DNA of 41,608 nt from a virus: positions 1 to 41,608 of the IMG/VR virus record IMGVR_UViG_3300042465_005988, one strand, 5' to 3'. The notes under the pieces were generated by a model. That model saw only the letters and a program-made list of their open reading frames with translations. It ran no database searches and had not been told where the DNA came from. How positions within the stretch are numbered: position 1 is the first letter of the stretch; every line of letters starts with the position of its first letter. The position numbers were made by a program, and so were the translations under genes. Positions 31,253 through 38,134 of this stretch are shown piece by piece.

Positions 31253-31572
31253 TGGCCGGCAACTTCACGACGACATGGTACACCAGCGGCATCATTGACG
31301 TGTCGGCTGACGCTGTGTACCCCGGTACCGCGCAAGTCGACATGGGCACGTTCCGCCCGTCTGAAGTCGCCATTGTCCTGCAAGGCGACTCGCTGGCGCA
31401 CATCGAGTACAGCCTCGACGGCACCAACACCGTCGGCACCTTGAAGTCGGACACCATCTCGGCCATTCGCCGCGAGATGACCGGTGGCCAGACCTACCCG
31501 CGCATCTGGTTCAAGACCATTGCCGGGACCACCGTCAACGTGCTGGTCGAAGCTGACAGCGCTTTCCGCTAG
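31252..31572 (+). CDS. β-rich protein of the late tail region
   Basis: The protein is 106 aa, with AAGGAGG six bases ahead of an ATG that shares its first base with the previous stop. Nearly all of it is β-strand (TTTWYTSGIIDVSADAVYPG, VAIVLQGDSLAHIEYSLDG, YPRIWFKTIAGTTVNVLVE). Small β-proteins between ejection and lysis genes are often minor tail or fibre parts. The function is unknown. Confidence 0.55.
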   Translation: MAGNFTTTWYTSGIIDVSADAVYPGTAQVDMGTFRPSEVAIVLQGDSLAHIEYSLDGTNTVGTLKSDTISAIRREMTGGQTYPRIWFKTIAGTTVNVLVEADSAFR

Positions 31573-31580
31573 GAGTCGCC

Positions 31581-31976
31581 GTGCCAACACCTATCCTGAC
31601 ACTGACGCCTGGACAGATTGCCAAGCTCAACGCCTTGCCGCAGTCCTATTCGTTTGCCGGCCAGACAATCGACGCTGCGACGCTTACCGTCCCGCTGGGC
31701 ACGTTCACCGTTGGCGAGACAGAGTGGCTGCGCCTGACGGTTGACGGTCACGACGGCGCCGATGCTGCTGGCTGGAACGCCAATCAGCTTTGGCTCAACG
31801 ACGCTGGCACCATGACCAGCATCAACAACCCGGCTATTGGCGCCCCTCGCGCTACCGCGGCTTTGTCTACCGCCACACTAGTCATTCAAGACGACGGCGC
31901 GGGCGAGTTGGAAGCCGTCATCACCGGCGTGCTTGGTCAAACCGTCGAATGGCACCTGTACTGGCATTTTGAGTAG
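31581..31976 (+). CDS. β-rich protein, possible tail-fibre component
   Basis: The protein is 131 aa from GTG 31581 after AGGAG. It begins PTPILTLTPGQIAKLNALPQ and continues as strands (TLTVPLGTFTVGETEWLRLT, ATLVIQDDGAGELEAVITG). It is similar in style to the preceding protein. It may be part of the virion surface or a chaperone for a fibre. No family is recognised. Confidence 0.5.
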   Translation: MPTPILTLTPGQIAKLNALPQSYSFAGQTIDAATLTVPLGTFTVGETEWLRLTVDGHDGADAAGWNANQLWLNDAGTMTSINNPAIGAPRATAALSTATLVIQDDGAGELEAVITGVLGQTVEWHLYWHFE

Positions 31977-31986
31977 GAGACTCGCC

Positions 31987-32289
31987 GTGACCAGGCTGGA
32001 AGCCAAACTATCCGCGTGGGATACCAACCCGACTATCAAACTGGTCGGGCTTATTCTCAGCACATCACTGCCGGTCTGTTTCAGTTCCTTTGGGCTGGCA
32101 TGGAAGTTGGGCGTAGAGGCCGAGACAATCCGGTCCAAGCTCGACAACGTGACCGTGCAGCACGCCAGGCTGGAAGCCGATGTCAAAGACATTCGCCTCA
32201 AGCATGACGGGCTGGAAATCAAGGTCGCCCGTTGCTGCCACACACTGTCCAAGGCGCAAGGCTTTGGCATCATTCGCACAAGTTGGTAA
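31987..32289 (+). CDS. Single-span membrane protein, holin candidate
   Basis: The product is 100 aa from GTG 31987, with AGGAG upstream. One hydrophobic segment lies at about residues 14-36 (TIKLVGLILSTSLPVCFSSF), followed by a coiled-coil-like charged region (AETIRSKLDNVTVQHARLEA). It is directly upstream of the peptidase gene, the usual place for a holin. The soluble coiled coil could also fit an i-spanin. The holin assignment is from context. Confidence 0.5.
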   Translation: MTRLEAKLSAWDTNPTIKLVGLILSTSLPVCFSSFGLAWKLGVEAETIRSKLDNVTVQHARLEADVKDIRLKHDGLEIKVARCCHTLSKAQGFGIIRTSW

Positions 32290-32292
32290 ACC

Positions 32293-32847
32293 ATGGACGG
32301 AGCAACCATTGTTTCCCGCGCCTTGTCCGCTGTCGGCAAGGGCATCGTCTACAAACTTGGCAAGGGCGGCTTGACGGCGATTGGCAACCTGCCGTCTGAG
32401 CCGTACAAGACCAAGGACGGCCAAATCAAACAGGGCTGCGACTGTTCCGGCTTTGTCGCATGGTGCCTGCGTCGGTCGCGTCGCCCCCAGCCAGACTTTG
32501 GCAAGTGGTGGCTGTCTACCGACAGCATCTGGTCTGACGCCGTTGGCAAGTTGTCCAAGACAGGCACTGCCAAGCGCATCTTCAAGCAGATCCCCGTTGA
32601 AGAAATGCAGGCCGGCGACATCGTGGTCTACCCTGACGGCTACCGCAACGGCAAGAAGCTGCACGAGGGACACGTTGCGGTTGTGGTCGACGCCGGCAAG
32701 CGGTTGCTCGTGGACTGCAGCAGCACGCAAAACGGCATCAAGATGCGCCCCATCCCCGTGTTCTTTGACTACGGCAAAGAGGGCTCCCCGCTGCGGACTC
32801 ACCGCAACCAGGTCATCTGCCGCTACAACCAGATGGGCTGGGAATGA
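32293..32847 (+). CDS. NlpC/P60-type cell-wall peptidase (endolysin)
   Basis: The protein is 184 aa. GCDCSGFVAWC places the catalytic Cys51 in the DCSGF motif of NlpC/P60 enzymes. GDIVVYPDG and then GHVAVVVD provide His127, and DCSSTQNGI follows as the third polar site. Such enzymes cut the peptide stems of peptidoglycan. There is no signal peptide, so it should need the holin to reach the wall. The stop overlaps the next gene as ATGA. Confidence 0.85.
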   Translation: MDGATIVSRALSAVGKGIVYKLGKGGLTAIGNLPSEPYKTKDGQIKQGCDCSGFVAWCLRRSRRPQPDFGKWWLSTDSIWSDAVGKLSKTGTAKRIFKQIPVEEMQAGDIVVYPDGYRNGKKLHEGHVAVVVDAGKRLLVDCSSTQNGIKMRPIPVFFDYGKEGSPLRTHRNQVICRYNQMGWE

Positions 32848-33092
32848 AGCTGTCCCGCGCCGTAGTTGCTGCCGCTGGCACGCTGCTACTGGACGTGGCC
32901 TTTGTGCTGTCTACCGGCTTTTGGAGCGCAGGCTGCAGTGCGATGTGGCGCAAGAACGGCTGTGTGACGTACTACGGCAAGGACGAACCGGACGTGCCGC
33001 GACGGTACTTCAAGGCGCTGCAGTGCCCCAACAAGCCCGACAAGCTGCTGTGCGACAGCGACCGCCCGTTGCCCAATGAGGAGTGCCAATGA
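32844..33092 (+). CDS. Secreted cysteine-rich small protein, possible spanin
   Basis: The product is 82 aa. A signal-like hydrophobic N-terminus (LSRAVVAAAGTLLLDVAFVL) ends near SAGC, which is close to a lipoprotein cleavage site but has Ser rather than Leu at -3. The remaining 50 residues hold four more cysteines and a proline-rich end. Following an endolysin, it could be an outer-membrane spanin or a periplasmic disulfide protein. It is coupled to both neighbours by ATGA overlaps. Confidence 0.5.
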   Translation: MKLSRAVVAAAGTLLLDVAFVLSTGFWSAGCSAMWRKNGCVTYYGKDEPDVPRRYFKALQCPNKPDKLLCDSDRPLPNEECQ

Positions 33093-33328
33093 GCGCCAAG
33101 GCAATCACCAAGAGCCGTACCAATCGCACGGTCGCCGTACTGGTAGCCACCGTTGTAGGCGAACGTATTGCCCGCAGGGCTGGCGTAGAACCAAGCACGG
33201 TCACCGAGGCCCTACTTGCCGTCAGCGAGGTCGCTATGGGCATCCTAGCGGTCTATTTTAGGCAGAAGGCCGGGGAGATAGAGGACCGTCAAGACCGCGT
33301 GTCCAAGAAGCCGCGGCGCGACGACTGA
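33089..33328 (+). CDS. Small two-span membrane protein, last rightward gene
   Basis: The product is 79 aa from ATG 33089. Two hydrophobic stretches at about residues 15-28 and 43-60 (ALLAVSEVAMGILAVYF) are separated by a short charged loop, and the C-terminus is strongly charged (EDRQDRVSKKPRRDD). Two spans with a basic tail fit a class II holin or an antiholin. Its 3' end overlaps the converging minus-strand gene by 40 bp. Confidence 0.5.
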   Translation: MSAKAITKSRTNRTVAVLVATVVGERIARRAGVEPSTVTEALLAVSEVAMGILAVYFRQKAGEIEDRQDRVSKKPRRDD

Positions 33329-33744
33329 GAGTGGACCTTGCCAAACGCATTGCCCCTTGCCGCAGCCTCTACCACGTCATCTGGCGCTTGACCTTTGCGC
33401 CACCAGCACGGCCAAGTGTCGCGGTTGCCGCCTGCCAAGAACGCCCGCACCGGACCCAGTTCCCGCAAGCCAGCAGGCTCCTCTCGTAGCAGCCGGTTGC
33501 CGTGGTCAAACGGAATGTGGCACTTGACCGTGACGCTCATCCAGACAGGCTCGACCAACTCGCAATACTTGCCGCTGAACAAGACTGCGGACGCTCTGCC
33601 CACAATGCAGCCGCTTGCCCTGCAGTACAGCCACGGGTCAAGTATGCGGTCGACACCGGCTTTCTCGTAGTCCTTGGAGCGCGATGTCCAGCGGATTGTG
33701 GCCTTGCGGATTGTTCGGCCTCGTAGGGCTACGACCACCGACAT
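33289..33744 (-). CDS. Hypothetical 151-aa protein, last gene of the leftward arm
   Basis: It starts at ATG 33744 with GGAGG 5 nt upstream, sharing one base with the upstream stop (TGATG). It is basic and β-rich (LRGRTIRKATIRWTSRSKDY, WMSVTVKCHIPF), with several cysteines. The 3' end runs 40 bp into the last rightward gene on the other strand. No family is recognised. Confidence 0.5.
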   Translation of the reverse strand: MSVVVALRGRTIRKATIRWTSRSKDYEKAGVDRILDPWLYCRASGCIVGRASAVLFSGKYCELVEPVWMSVTVKCHIPFDHGNRLLREEPAGLRELGPVRAFLAGGNRDTWPCWWRKGQAPDDVVEAAARGNAFGKVHSQSSRRGFLDTRS

Positions 33745-34070
33745 CACAACCTCCCGCACCCGCTAGACACAGCAGCGGCGTATGCCTGCCCCTTGTCACC
33801 CCGAACACCAGCCCAGCCGTAGCGGTAGCCCCGCAGCGCTCCACACCAGCTACCAGACTGCCGATGCCAGTAGGTCAGGTGTCGCCACGCCTCAAACCGT
33901 GCGACGGGCTCCACATGCAAAGCCCACCACGGCAGACGAGAGAAGCGGCTGCTGACCTGGTACGGTCCCCGATGACTGCCGGCCCGTGCCGTCCAGACGT
34001 GGCGGGACTCTACGCGAGCGACGCTGACCAGCAGCGGTTGCGGCGGGAGTAGTAGGGCAAGCCAGATCAT
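33744..34070 (-). CDS. Lytic transglycosylase-like (SLT) small protein
   Basis: The product is 108 aa. A hydrophobic N-terminus (IWLALLLPPQPLLVSV) is followed by ARVESRH with a candidate catalytic Glu21, and then by GPYQV (residues 35-39). These resemble the ES and GxYQ motifs of SLT domains. ARFEAWRHL and GYRYGWAG follow. It is short for the family and lacks a clear NAG motif. A peptidoglycan role is plausible, for lysis or for entry. The hydrophobic start may be a signal sequence. Confidence 0.5.
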   Translation of the reverse strand: MIWLALLLPPQPLLVSVARVESRHVWTARAGSHRGPYQVSSRFSRLPWWALHVEPVARFEAWRHLTYWHRQSGSWCGALRGYRYGWAGVRGDKGQAYAAAVSSGCGRL

Positions 34071-34112
34071 CCCCGCCTACCCTTTGCCGCTTGTGTGCAG
34101 CGTCAGCCTCAG

Positions 34113-34565
34113 TCAATAGCTTGCCCGCACTTGTGCGGCAGTCACAAGGCTTGAGTTCCTGTAAATAGCCATCCAACACGCAAGCCGTCGAGCCTTTCCG
34201 CCCAACCTTGCGCGCTTGCGCGGGCGTTGGCGGGTAACATGCGGGACGCGGTCGTAGCCCTTCCACGGTCCCTTTTGCCACGCTCTGGCAACGTCTGCCA
34301 TGCCGCGGTTGTGCATGGCGTATGGTCCCGGCTTTCGCTTCCCAAACCCAGCCGCAGCCATTGCGGCGGCTATTGTGGGGCCTCTGTAGACCGCGGACAG
34401 TTCGGGTCCACCATCGCGCCAATCGCTCAAAAACCAGCCACCACCTAGCGACTCAGCTATGGTCAATTCGTGGCGCCTCACTGGTCTGGCGACGTACAGC
34501 GGACCGCAGAAGTCAATCTCTGCCGCCTTCGGCCAAAACCGCCGGACTTCTGCAAGGTCACGCAT
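34113..34565 (-). CDS. Hypothetical 150-aa basic protein
   Basis: It starts at ATG 34565 (MRDLAEVRRFWPKA) after AGAGG; the frame is open a little further upstream. The first half is mixed α/β with aromatics (GGGWFLSDWRDGGPE). The second half is very basic (VTRQRPRKRARLGGKARRLA), suggesting nucleic-acid contact. The hidden 33-aa gene overlaps its start. No family is recognised. Confidence 0.5.
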   Translation of the reverse strand: MRDLAEVRRFWPKAAEIDFCGPLYVARPVRRHELTIAESLGGGWFLSDWRDGGPELSAVYRGPTIAAAMAAAGFGKRKPGPYAMHNRGMADVARAWQKGPWKGYDRVPHVTRQRPRKRARLGGKARRLACWMAIYRNSSLVTAAQVRASY

Positions 34566-34659
34566 GGCAGTACCTCTCAGCAAAGTAGAACCCAAACGCC
34601 AGCGCCACTACGGCGACGGCTACAAGCGTGATGATTGCGTCTATGGCTAGGTCAAGCAT
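34558..34659 (-). CDS. 33-aa membrane peptide
   Basis: This very short gene starts at ATG 34659, with GAGG 6 nt upstream. Its start overlaps the stop of the twin-HTH gene and its stop overlaps the start of the next gene. The peptide is MLDLAIDAI, then a hydrophobic span of about 17 residues (ITLVAVAVVALAFGFYF), then AERYCHA. The good ribosome site, both-end overlaps and clear transmembrane character support it. The role is unknown. Confidence 0.6.
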   Translation of the reverse strand: MLDLAIDAIITLVAVAVVALAFGFYFAERYCHA

Positions 34660-35167
34660 CGCACACCTCAGCCAGCCAAACAGCCAGCGGTTCACTTGCT
34701 TCTGCCCGCCACCTAGCGACAAGCGCCCGGCCCATCGGATGCGGGTTGGTCAGGCAGCTTGGGCACACCTTGCCCAACGCCTCCCAATACGCCGCAATCG
34801 GCTGCGACTTGCCAGCCAGCCAGCGACGCAGCACGCCTACGGGGACGCCTGACACGGCTGCTAGTTTGGTTGCGGACCAGCCGACGCGCTCCAGGTGTAG
34901 CGCCATCGTCAGCGGACACGGCCCACCTGGTTTGCGGGCGCGGCTGACCTGTTGGCGTTTGGTCGCCAGCCGTGCGTGTGCGACGTGCCAAGCCAAGACC
35001 AGCGGCTCGTGACCGTGCAACAGCCGCAGCAACTGCAACGGCATCAACCGCTTGCCAGACTCCCACCGCGACCATGCGGCATCGGTGACGCCGACAAGCT
35101 CCCCGGCTTGCTTTTGGGTCAAGCCCCGGCTCTGGCGATAGGTCTTTAGGTCATAGGCAAAGCTCAT
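34652..35167 (-). CDS. Regulator with two helix-turn-helix domains
   Basis: The protein is 171 aa. The first XRE-type HTH is at about residues 8-45 (YRQSRGLTQKQAGELVGVTD, then AWSRWESGKR). A second HTH-like unit is at about 92-125 (RVGWSATKLAAVSGVPVGVL, then RRWLAGKSQP). The ATGA overlap couples it to the upstream 126-aa gene. Their shared promoter (35561-35589) resembles those at 41257 and 7517, so this protein is a candidate regulator of that set. The regulation is inferred. Confidence 0.75.
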   Translation of the reverse strand: MSFAYDLKTYRQSRGLTQKQAGELVGVTDAAWSRWESGKRLMPLQLLRLLHGHEPLVLAWHVAHARLATKRQQVSRARKPGGPCPLTMALHLERVGWSATKLAAVSGVPVGVLRRWLAGKSQPIAAYWEALGKVCPSCLTNPHPMGRALVARWRAEASEPLAVWLAEVCDA

Positions 35168-35544
35168 GGTGCGGCCACCAAGGCGGAGACAAGCACCTCT
35201 GCTTCAGTCGTGCCGTCGAACCACAGTTGCTCGCTGGTTGACTCGCAAACAAGCGTCACAGTCCACTGATTGGTGCTGCGAAAGCAAATCACATAGGCTT
35301 TCTGGTCTTGCCAAGCCTCCCGAACAAGCCCCAGCAGCGTCCCGACGGTAGCGGGGTCCGATAGGTCTGGGCACACCTCGGACAGCGCATTGCCGCCGCG
35401 ACCAATGCCGCCAGCAACAACGGGTTGGCCATTGTCGGCAACGCGGACAACCACGGTCCCGTCTGACAGCGACATACCGCGACACCACCGCCAATGCCTG
35501 CAAGCAACCGCCCGCCGTCCAAGTGCCTCAAGTTCTGCGTTCAT
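35164..35544 (-). CDS. Hypothetical 126-aa protein preceding the twin-HTH regulator
   Basis: It starts at ATG 35544 behind a near-perfect AAGGAGGT. It is α/β, with a CRHWRWCRG segment, strands DGTVVVRVADNGQP and QWTVTLVCESTSEQ, and an acidic tail. It heads the last leftward operon, directly after a promoter. It may work with the HTH protein it is coupled to. No family is recognised. Confidence 0.55.
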   Translation of the reverse strand: MNAELEALGRRAVACRHWRWCRGMSLSDGTVVVRVADNGQPVVAGGIGRGGNALSEVCPDLSDPATVGTLLGLVREAWQDQKAYVICFRSTNQWTVTLVCESTSEQLWFDGTTEAEVLVSALVAAP

Positions 35545-35560
35545 GGTACCTCCTTCCATC

Positions 35561-35589
35561 ACCCTACCACCCGCACATGTAGCCGTCAA
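35561..35589 (-). promoter_or_regulatory. Promoter of the twin-HTH operon with operator-like spacer
   Basis: On the minus strand, TTGACG (35589-35584) lies 17 bp from TAGGGT (35566-35561). The spacer resembles the palindrome seen at 41264-41281, with 6 of 8 bases kept in each arm. It overlaps the stop of the upstream 69-aa gene and ends 17 bp before the 126-aa start. Confidence 0.5.
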
Positions 35590-35795
35590 GTAGCAAGCGA
35601 CTGGACCTTATGCCCAGCGGCTTGCACCATCGCGACGCAGTAAGCCATCGCAGCCGCATCGTTCTTGTGCCAACTGACAACCCCGCCGATTGCCGCCGTG
35701 TGGTCATCCCACACCGTCGCCACCGTCTGGTTGTGCTGGTCGCGCAAGGTCTTGCTGCGGCTGCCCTTGTCATAGATCCATCGGTTGCCTTTCAC
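35586..35795 (-). CDS. Hypothetical 69-aa protein coupled to the Dam-like gene
   Basis: I start it at GTG 35795, whose GTGA overlaps the stop of the adenine methyltransferase. GGGAGG lies 6 nt upstream, inside that gene's last codons. The protein is β-rich at first (KGNRWIYDKGSRSKTLRDQH) and helical at the end (AAAMAYCVAMVQAAGHKV). No family is recognised. Confidence 0.55.
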   Translation of the reverse strand: MKGNRWIYDKGSRSKTLRDQHNQTVATVWDDHTAAIGGVVSWHKNDAAAMAYCVAMVQAAGHKVQSLAT

Positions 35796-36784
35796 CACAA
35801 GCCTCCCTGCCTGCCATTCAGGCACGCTGGACTAAACCAGATCCTTTCCCGATTGGCGTTGACGTTTTCGCCGTCGCTCTGCCCACCATAACCGCCCTTA
35901 GCTTTCCATTCGTGAACTGCCCAGGTTGCCGGCATGATGTGTTCGCCCTCGTATCCGCACAGCGCGATTCTCAGCAGCGGGTTGTCTCCGTTGGCTATTG
36001 CCCATTCCCTGACCTTGTGCGCCACGTCAAGGCAATCCTCGGTGTATAGGTCTGCTGTGCGCTCTGCGGTGTCGGCATACGGCGGATCTAGGAACACGCC
36101 GGTTAGCCCGTGTTTGTGCGTCACGCTGGGACCACATACCCGCGACCAATCTCCTGAACAAACCCGCACGTTTTGAAGCCTGTCCGACAGCGCCCGCATC
36201 CAGTCACGCACGGCAACCCGCTTCCGGTTCACGCCTTGGCCTGCGTTGCCAAGGTGGACCAGCTTCCGGTTCACGCCTTGGCCTGCGTTGCCAAGGTGGA
36301 CCAGCTTCCGGTTCACGCCTTGGCCTGCGTTGCCGTTCACCAGCCTGCCTTCATCGTCTGGCCACCATGGCCCTTTGCCGGAACACCAGCCGGAGCCAAT
36401 CCAGCAAGAGATGCCCCATACCCACCAGCCGGCTATCTTGGCGTCGTGCCAGTCGGGATCGCCTTCAAGCATCGGTCGCAGGGCTTCCTTTTGCTTGAGC
36501 AGCCAGACGTGGCGGGCGTGCAGGTCGTTTTCGTTCACCGGCTGATCTGCCCATTCAGCTACAGCATCTGGTGACAACCGAACAGCCCGCCAGAAGTTGG
36601 CGATAAACCCGTCAAGGTCGTTGACTGTCTCCACGCCGGTCACGTTCGGGCGACCCAGCAACACAGCGCCGGAGCCAAAGAACGGCTCGACGTAGTTTTG
36701 CACGGTGCCGAAACGCTGCCAGACCTCGGGTGCTGCTTTGCGCTTGCCGCCAAACCATGGAAACGGCGCTTTTAGGTCACTCAC
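35792..36784 (-). CDS. Dam-like DNA adenine methyltransferase (D12 class)
   Basis: The protein is 330 aa from GTG 36784 (GTGA overlap). PFPWFGGK (residues 7-14) and YVEPFFGSG (31-39) form the AdoMet site, and FLDPPY (DPPY at 233-236) is the catalytic motif. This is the order of the α/D12 class. Between them, in the target-recognition region, a 14-residue unit (GNAGQGVNRKLVHL) is repeated nearly three times at about 151-190. The enzyme should methylate N6-adenine in phage DNA. The repeat could alter the recognised site or be a tolerated slippage event. Confidence 0.85.
   Translation of the reverse strand: MSDLKAPFPWFGGKRKAAPEVWQRFGTVQNYVEPFFGSGAVLLGRPNVTGVETVNDLDGFIANFWRAVRLSPDAVAEWADQPVNENDLHARHVWLLKQKEALRPMLEGDPDWHDAKIAGWWVWGISCWIGSGWCSGKGPWWPDDEGRLVNGNAGQGVNRKLVHLGNAGQGVNRKLVHLGNAGQGVNRKRVAVRDWMRALSDRLQNVRVCSGDWSRVCGPSVTHKHGLTGVFLDPPYADTAERTADLYTEDCLDVAHKVREWAIANGDNPLLRIALCGYEGEHIMPATWAVHEWKAKGGYGGQSDGENVNANRERIWFSPACLNGRQGGLW
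36221..36334 (-). repeat. 42-bp tandem repeat inside the Dam-like gene
   Basis: There are two full copies (36221-36262, 36263-36304) and a 30-bp partial copy (36305-36334), all identical over their shared length. The 42-bp unit keeps the frame and encodes 14 residues. Identity at every base shows recent duplication. Confidence 0.97.
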
Positions 36785-37497
36785 CACAAACCCCCTTGCT
36801 CGCCCTTCGGCGCCACGTCCAGCCAATCCACCGCTACAGGCGTATCCCGCAGGCGCTTGGCGGCTTTGGCGTAGGTCTCAGGCGATAGCTCCGCGCCCAC
36901 CCCTCTGCGCCCAGTCTGCGCGGCTGCCAGCAGGGTTGTAGCCCCTCCGGCGCACGGGTCGCAGACTAGATCCCCTGGTCGGCTGTAGTCGCGGATCAAG
37001 GCGCGCATCAGGTCCAGCGGCTTGCCTCCGATGTGCCCGTTGCGTTCGGTCCCGGCTTTGTACCAGCCCGGCAGTGCGCCCCAACTCAGGAATTCCTTGC
37101 GGCGGGGGCGTGCGACCATCAGGTAGACAGCGCCAGACGCTGGACCGTCACCACCCATCCGCACTCGGTCTTGCAGGATAGGCACCGGAGCAAACGCCAG
37201 CCGCCCTGCATCGGTGTAGGCGGCTTCCCAAGCTGGCATCAGGTCGTGACTTGTCATGCAAGCCATCCATCCTCGCGTCCTTGGCGACCAGAACGCCACA
37301 AACTCGACAACGTCGTCAGGCGTCCAACTGGCATAGCACAGCGCGGTCTTGAGCGTCGCAGCAAAGCGGTCTACCACGGCTTGCGTTGTGCCCGCATGCG
37401 TTCGCCCGCCGTAAGGAGGATCGGCGCACAGCAGATCACACACCACGTCCTGCAACACGTCCTGATACCTGCCGAGGCGGAGGTCTAGGGCTTCCAT
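36781..37497 (-). CDS. DNA methyltransferase, β-class (N6-adenine or N4-cytosine)
   Basis: The protein is 238 aa from ATG 37497 after GAGG, overlapping the MazG-like gene by 13 bp. The catalytic ADPPYGG comes first (DPPY at 26-29). The AdoMet site, GDLVCDPCAGGATTLL, comes near residue 190, preceded by GGKPLDLMRALI. This DPPY-first order defines the β class. It ends QGGLW, as the downstream Dam-like enzyme does. It is a second adenine-type methylase for evading restriction. Confidence 0.85.
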   Translation of the reverse strand: MEALDLRLGRYQDVLQDVVCDLLCADPPYGGRTHAGTTQAVVDRFAATLKTALCYASWTPDDVVEFVAFWSPRTRGWMACMTSHDLMPAWEAAYTDAGRLAFAPVPILQDRVRMGGDGPASGAVYLMVARPRRKEFLSWGALPGWYKAGTERNGHIGGKPLDLMRALIRDYSRPGDLVCDPCAGGATTLLAAAQTGRRGVGAELSPETYAKAAKRLRDTPVAVDWLDVAPKGEQGGLW

Positions 37498-38015
37498 ACG
37501 GGCACCTCGCAGACGCTCAAGCCCAGTTCCATGCAAACGATGTTGATTGCCGTCTCTTTGTGCGCGTGCGTTGTCGCCAGATTGCTGTCGGCAAACGCGA
37601 CCCATTGATCTGCGTAGTACGGGCTGCGCGTGACTGACCCGATCTGCCGTGACCACCGATACAAGATCAGCTCATCGCCCTTGCCGGCTTCCCACCGCAG
37701 CATGGGCTTGACCGGCTTTGGCTTAGGCTTGGCTGCAACCTGGTCAGCAACCAGCCGCTTCAACCGCGCCAACTTGACATCCCGAATGTCATCCACAGCC
37801 GTAGCGCCGTAGTGCAGCCGCAGTTGTCCGACCGTAATCAGCACGTCTGCAATCTCGCTGCGTAGGTCGTCGATGGTGATCCTGCCGTAGCGGTACTGGA
37901 TCAGCGCCGTTGCCAACTCGCCTAGCTCCTCTAGGGTCTTGTCGGTTTGGGCGTCGATGCCAAAGGTGTTGATGGCTGCCAAGTCGATGTATGGCGCCTC
38001 TTTGTTGTCGCTCAC
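37485..38015 (-). CDS. MazG-like nucleotide pyrophosphohydrolase with extra domain
   Basis: The protein is 176 aa from GTG 38015, GGAGG 8 nt upstream, GTGA overlap with the 40-aa gene. TLEELGELATAL and, about 20 residues on, SEIADVLITV give the ExxE...ExxD metal site of MazG/all-α NTP pyrophosphatases. A Pro/Lys linker leads to a C-terminal domain of about 75 residues (LILYRWSRQIGSV...NIVCMELGLSV) of unknown role. Phage MazG proteins are thought to adjust nucleotide or alarmone pools of the host. Confidence 0.75.
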   Translation of the reverse strand: MSDNKEAPYIDLAAINTFGIDAQTDKTLEELGELATALIQYRYGRITIDDLRSEIADVLITVGQLRLHYGATAVDDIRDVKLARLKRLVADQVAAKPKPKPVKPMLRWEAGKGDELILYRWSRQIGSVTRSPYYADQWVAFADSNLATTHAHKETAINIVCMELGLSVCEVPVWKP

Positions 38016-38134
38016 TTCTTGACCCTCCAAGCCCCACAAGGCTGTTGCGGCGGTGTCCACTTGTGCCAGCGGTAGACCTTTCGCCAACCCACGTCCGCCG
38101 TGTCCTTGCCGATTGTTTCAACGGTCTTTTTCAT
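38012..38134 (-). CDS. 40-aa basic protein between RuvC-like and MazG-like genes
   Basis: This tiny basic protein begins MKKTVETIGKDTADVGW and ends WRVKK. It starts in an ATGA overlap with the RuvC-like stop and ends in a GTGA overlap with the MazG-like start. The overlaps on both sides and a GGGGGC ribosome-site-like run support translation. No family is recognised. Confidence 0.55.
   Translation of the reverse strand: MKKTVETIGKDTADVGWRKVYRWHKWTPPQQPCGAWRVKK

Noticed and set aside
36221-36334. CRISPR array
   Set aside because: The 42-bp units are directly abutting with no spacers and stay in frame inside a methylase gene.
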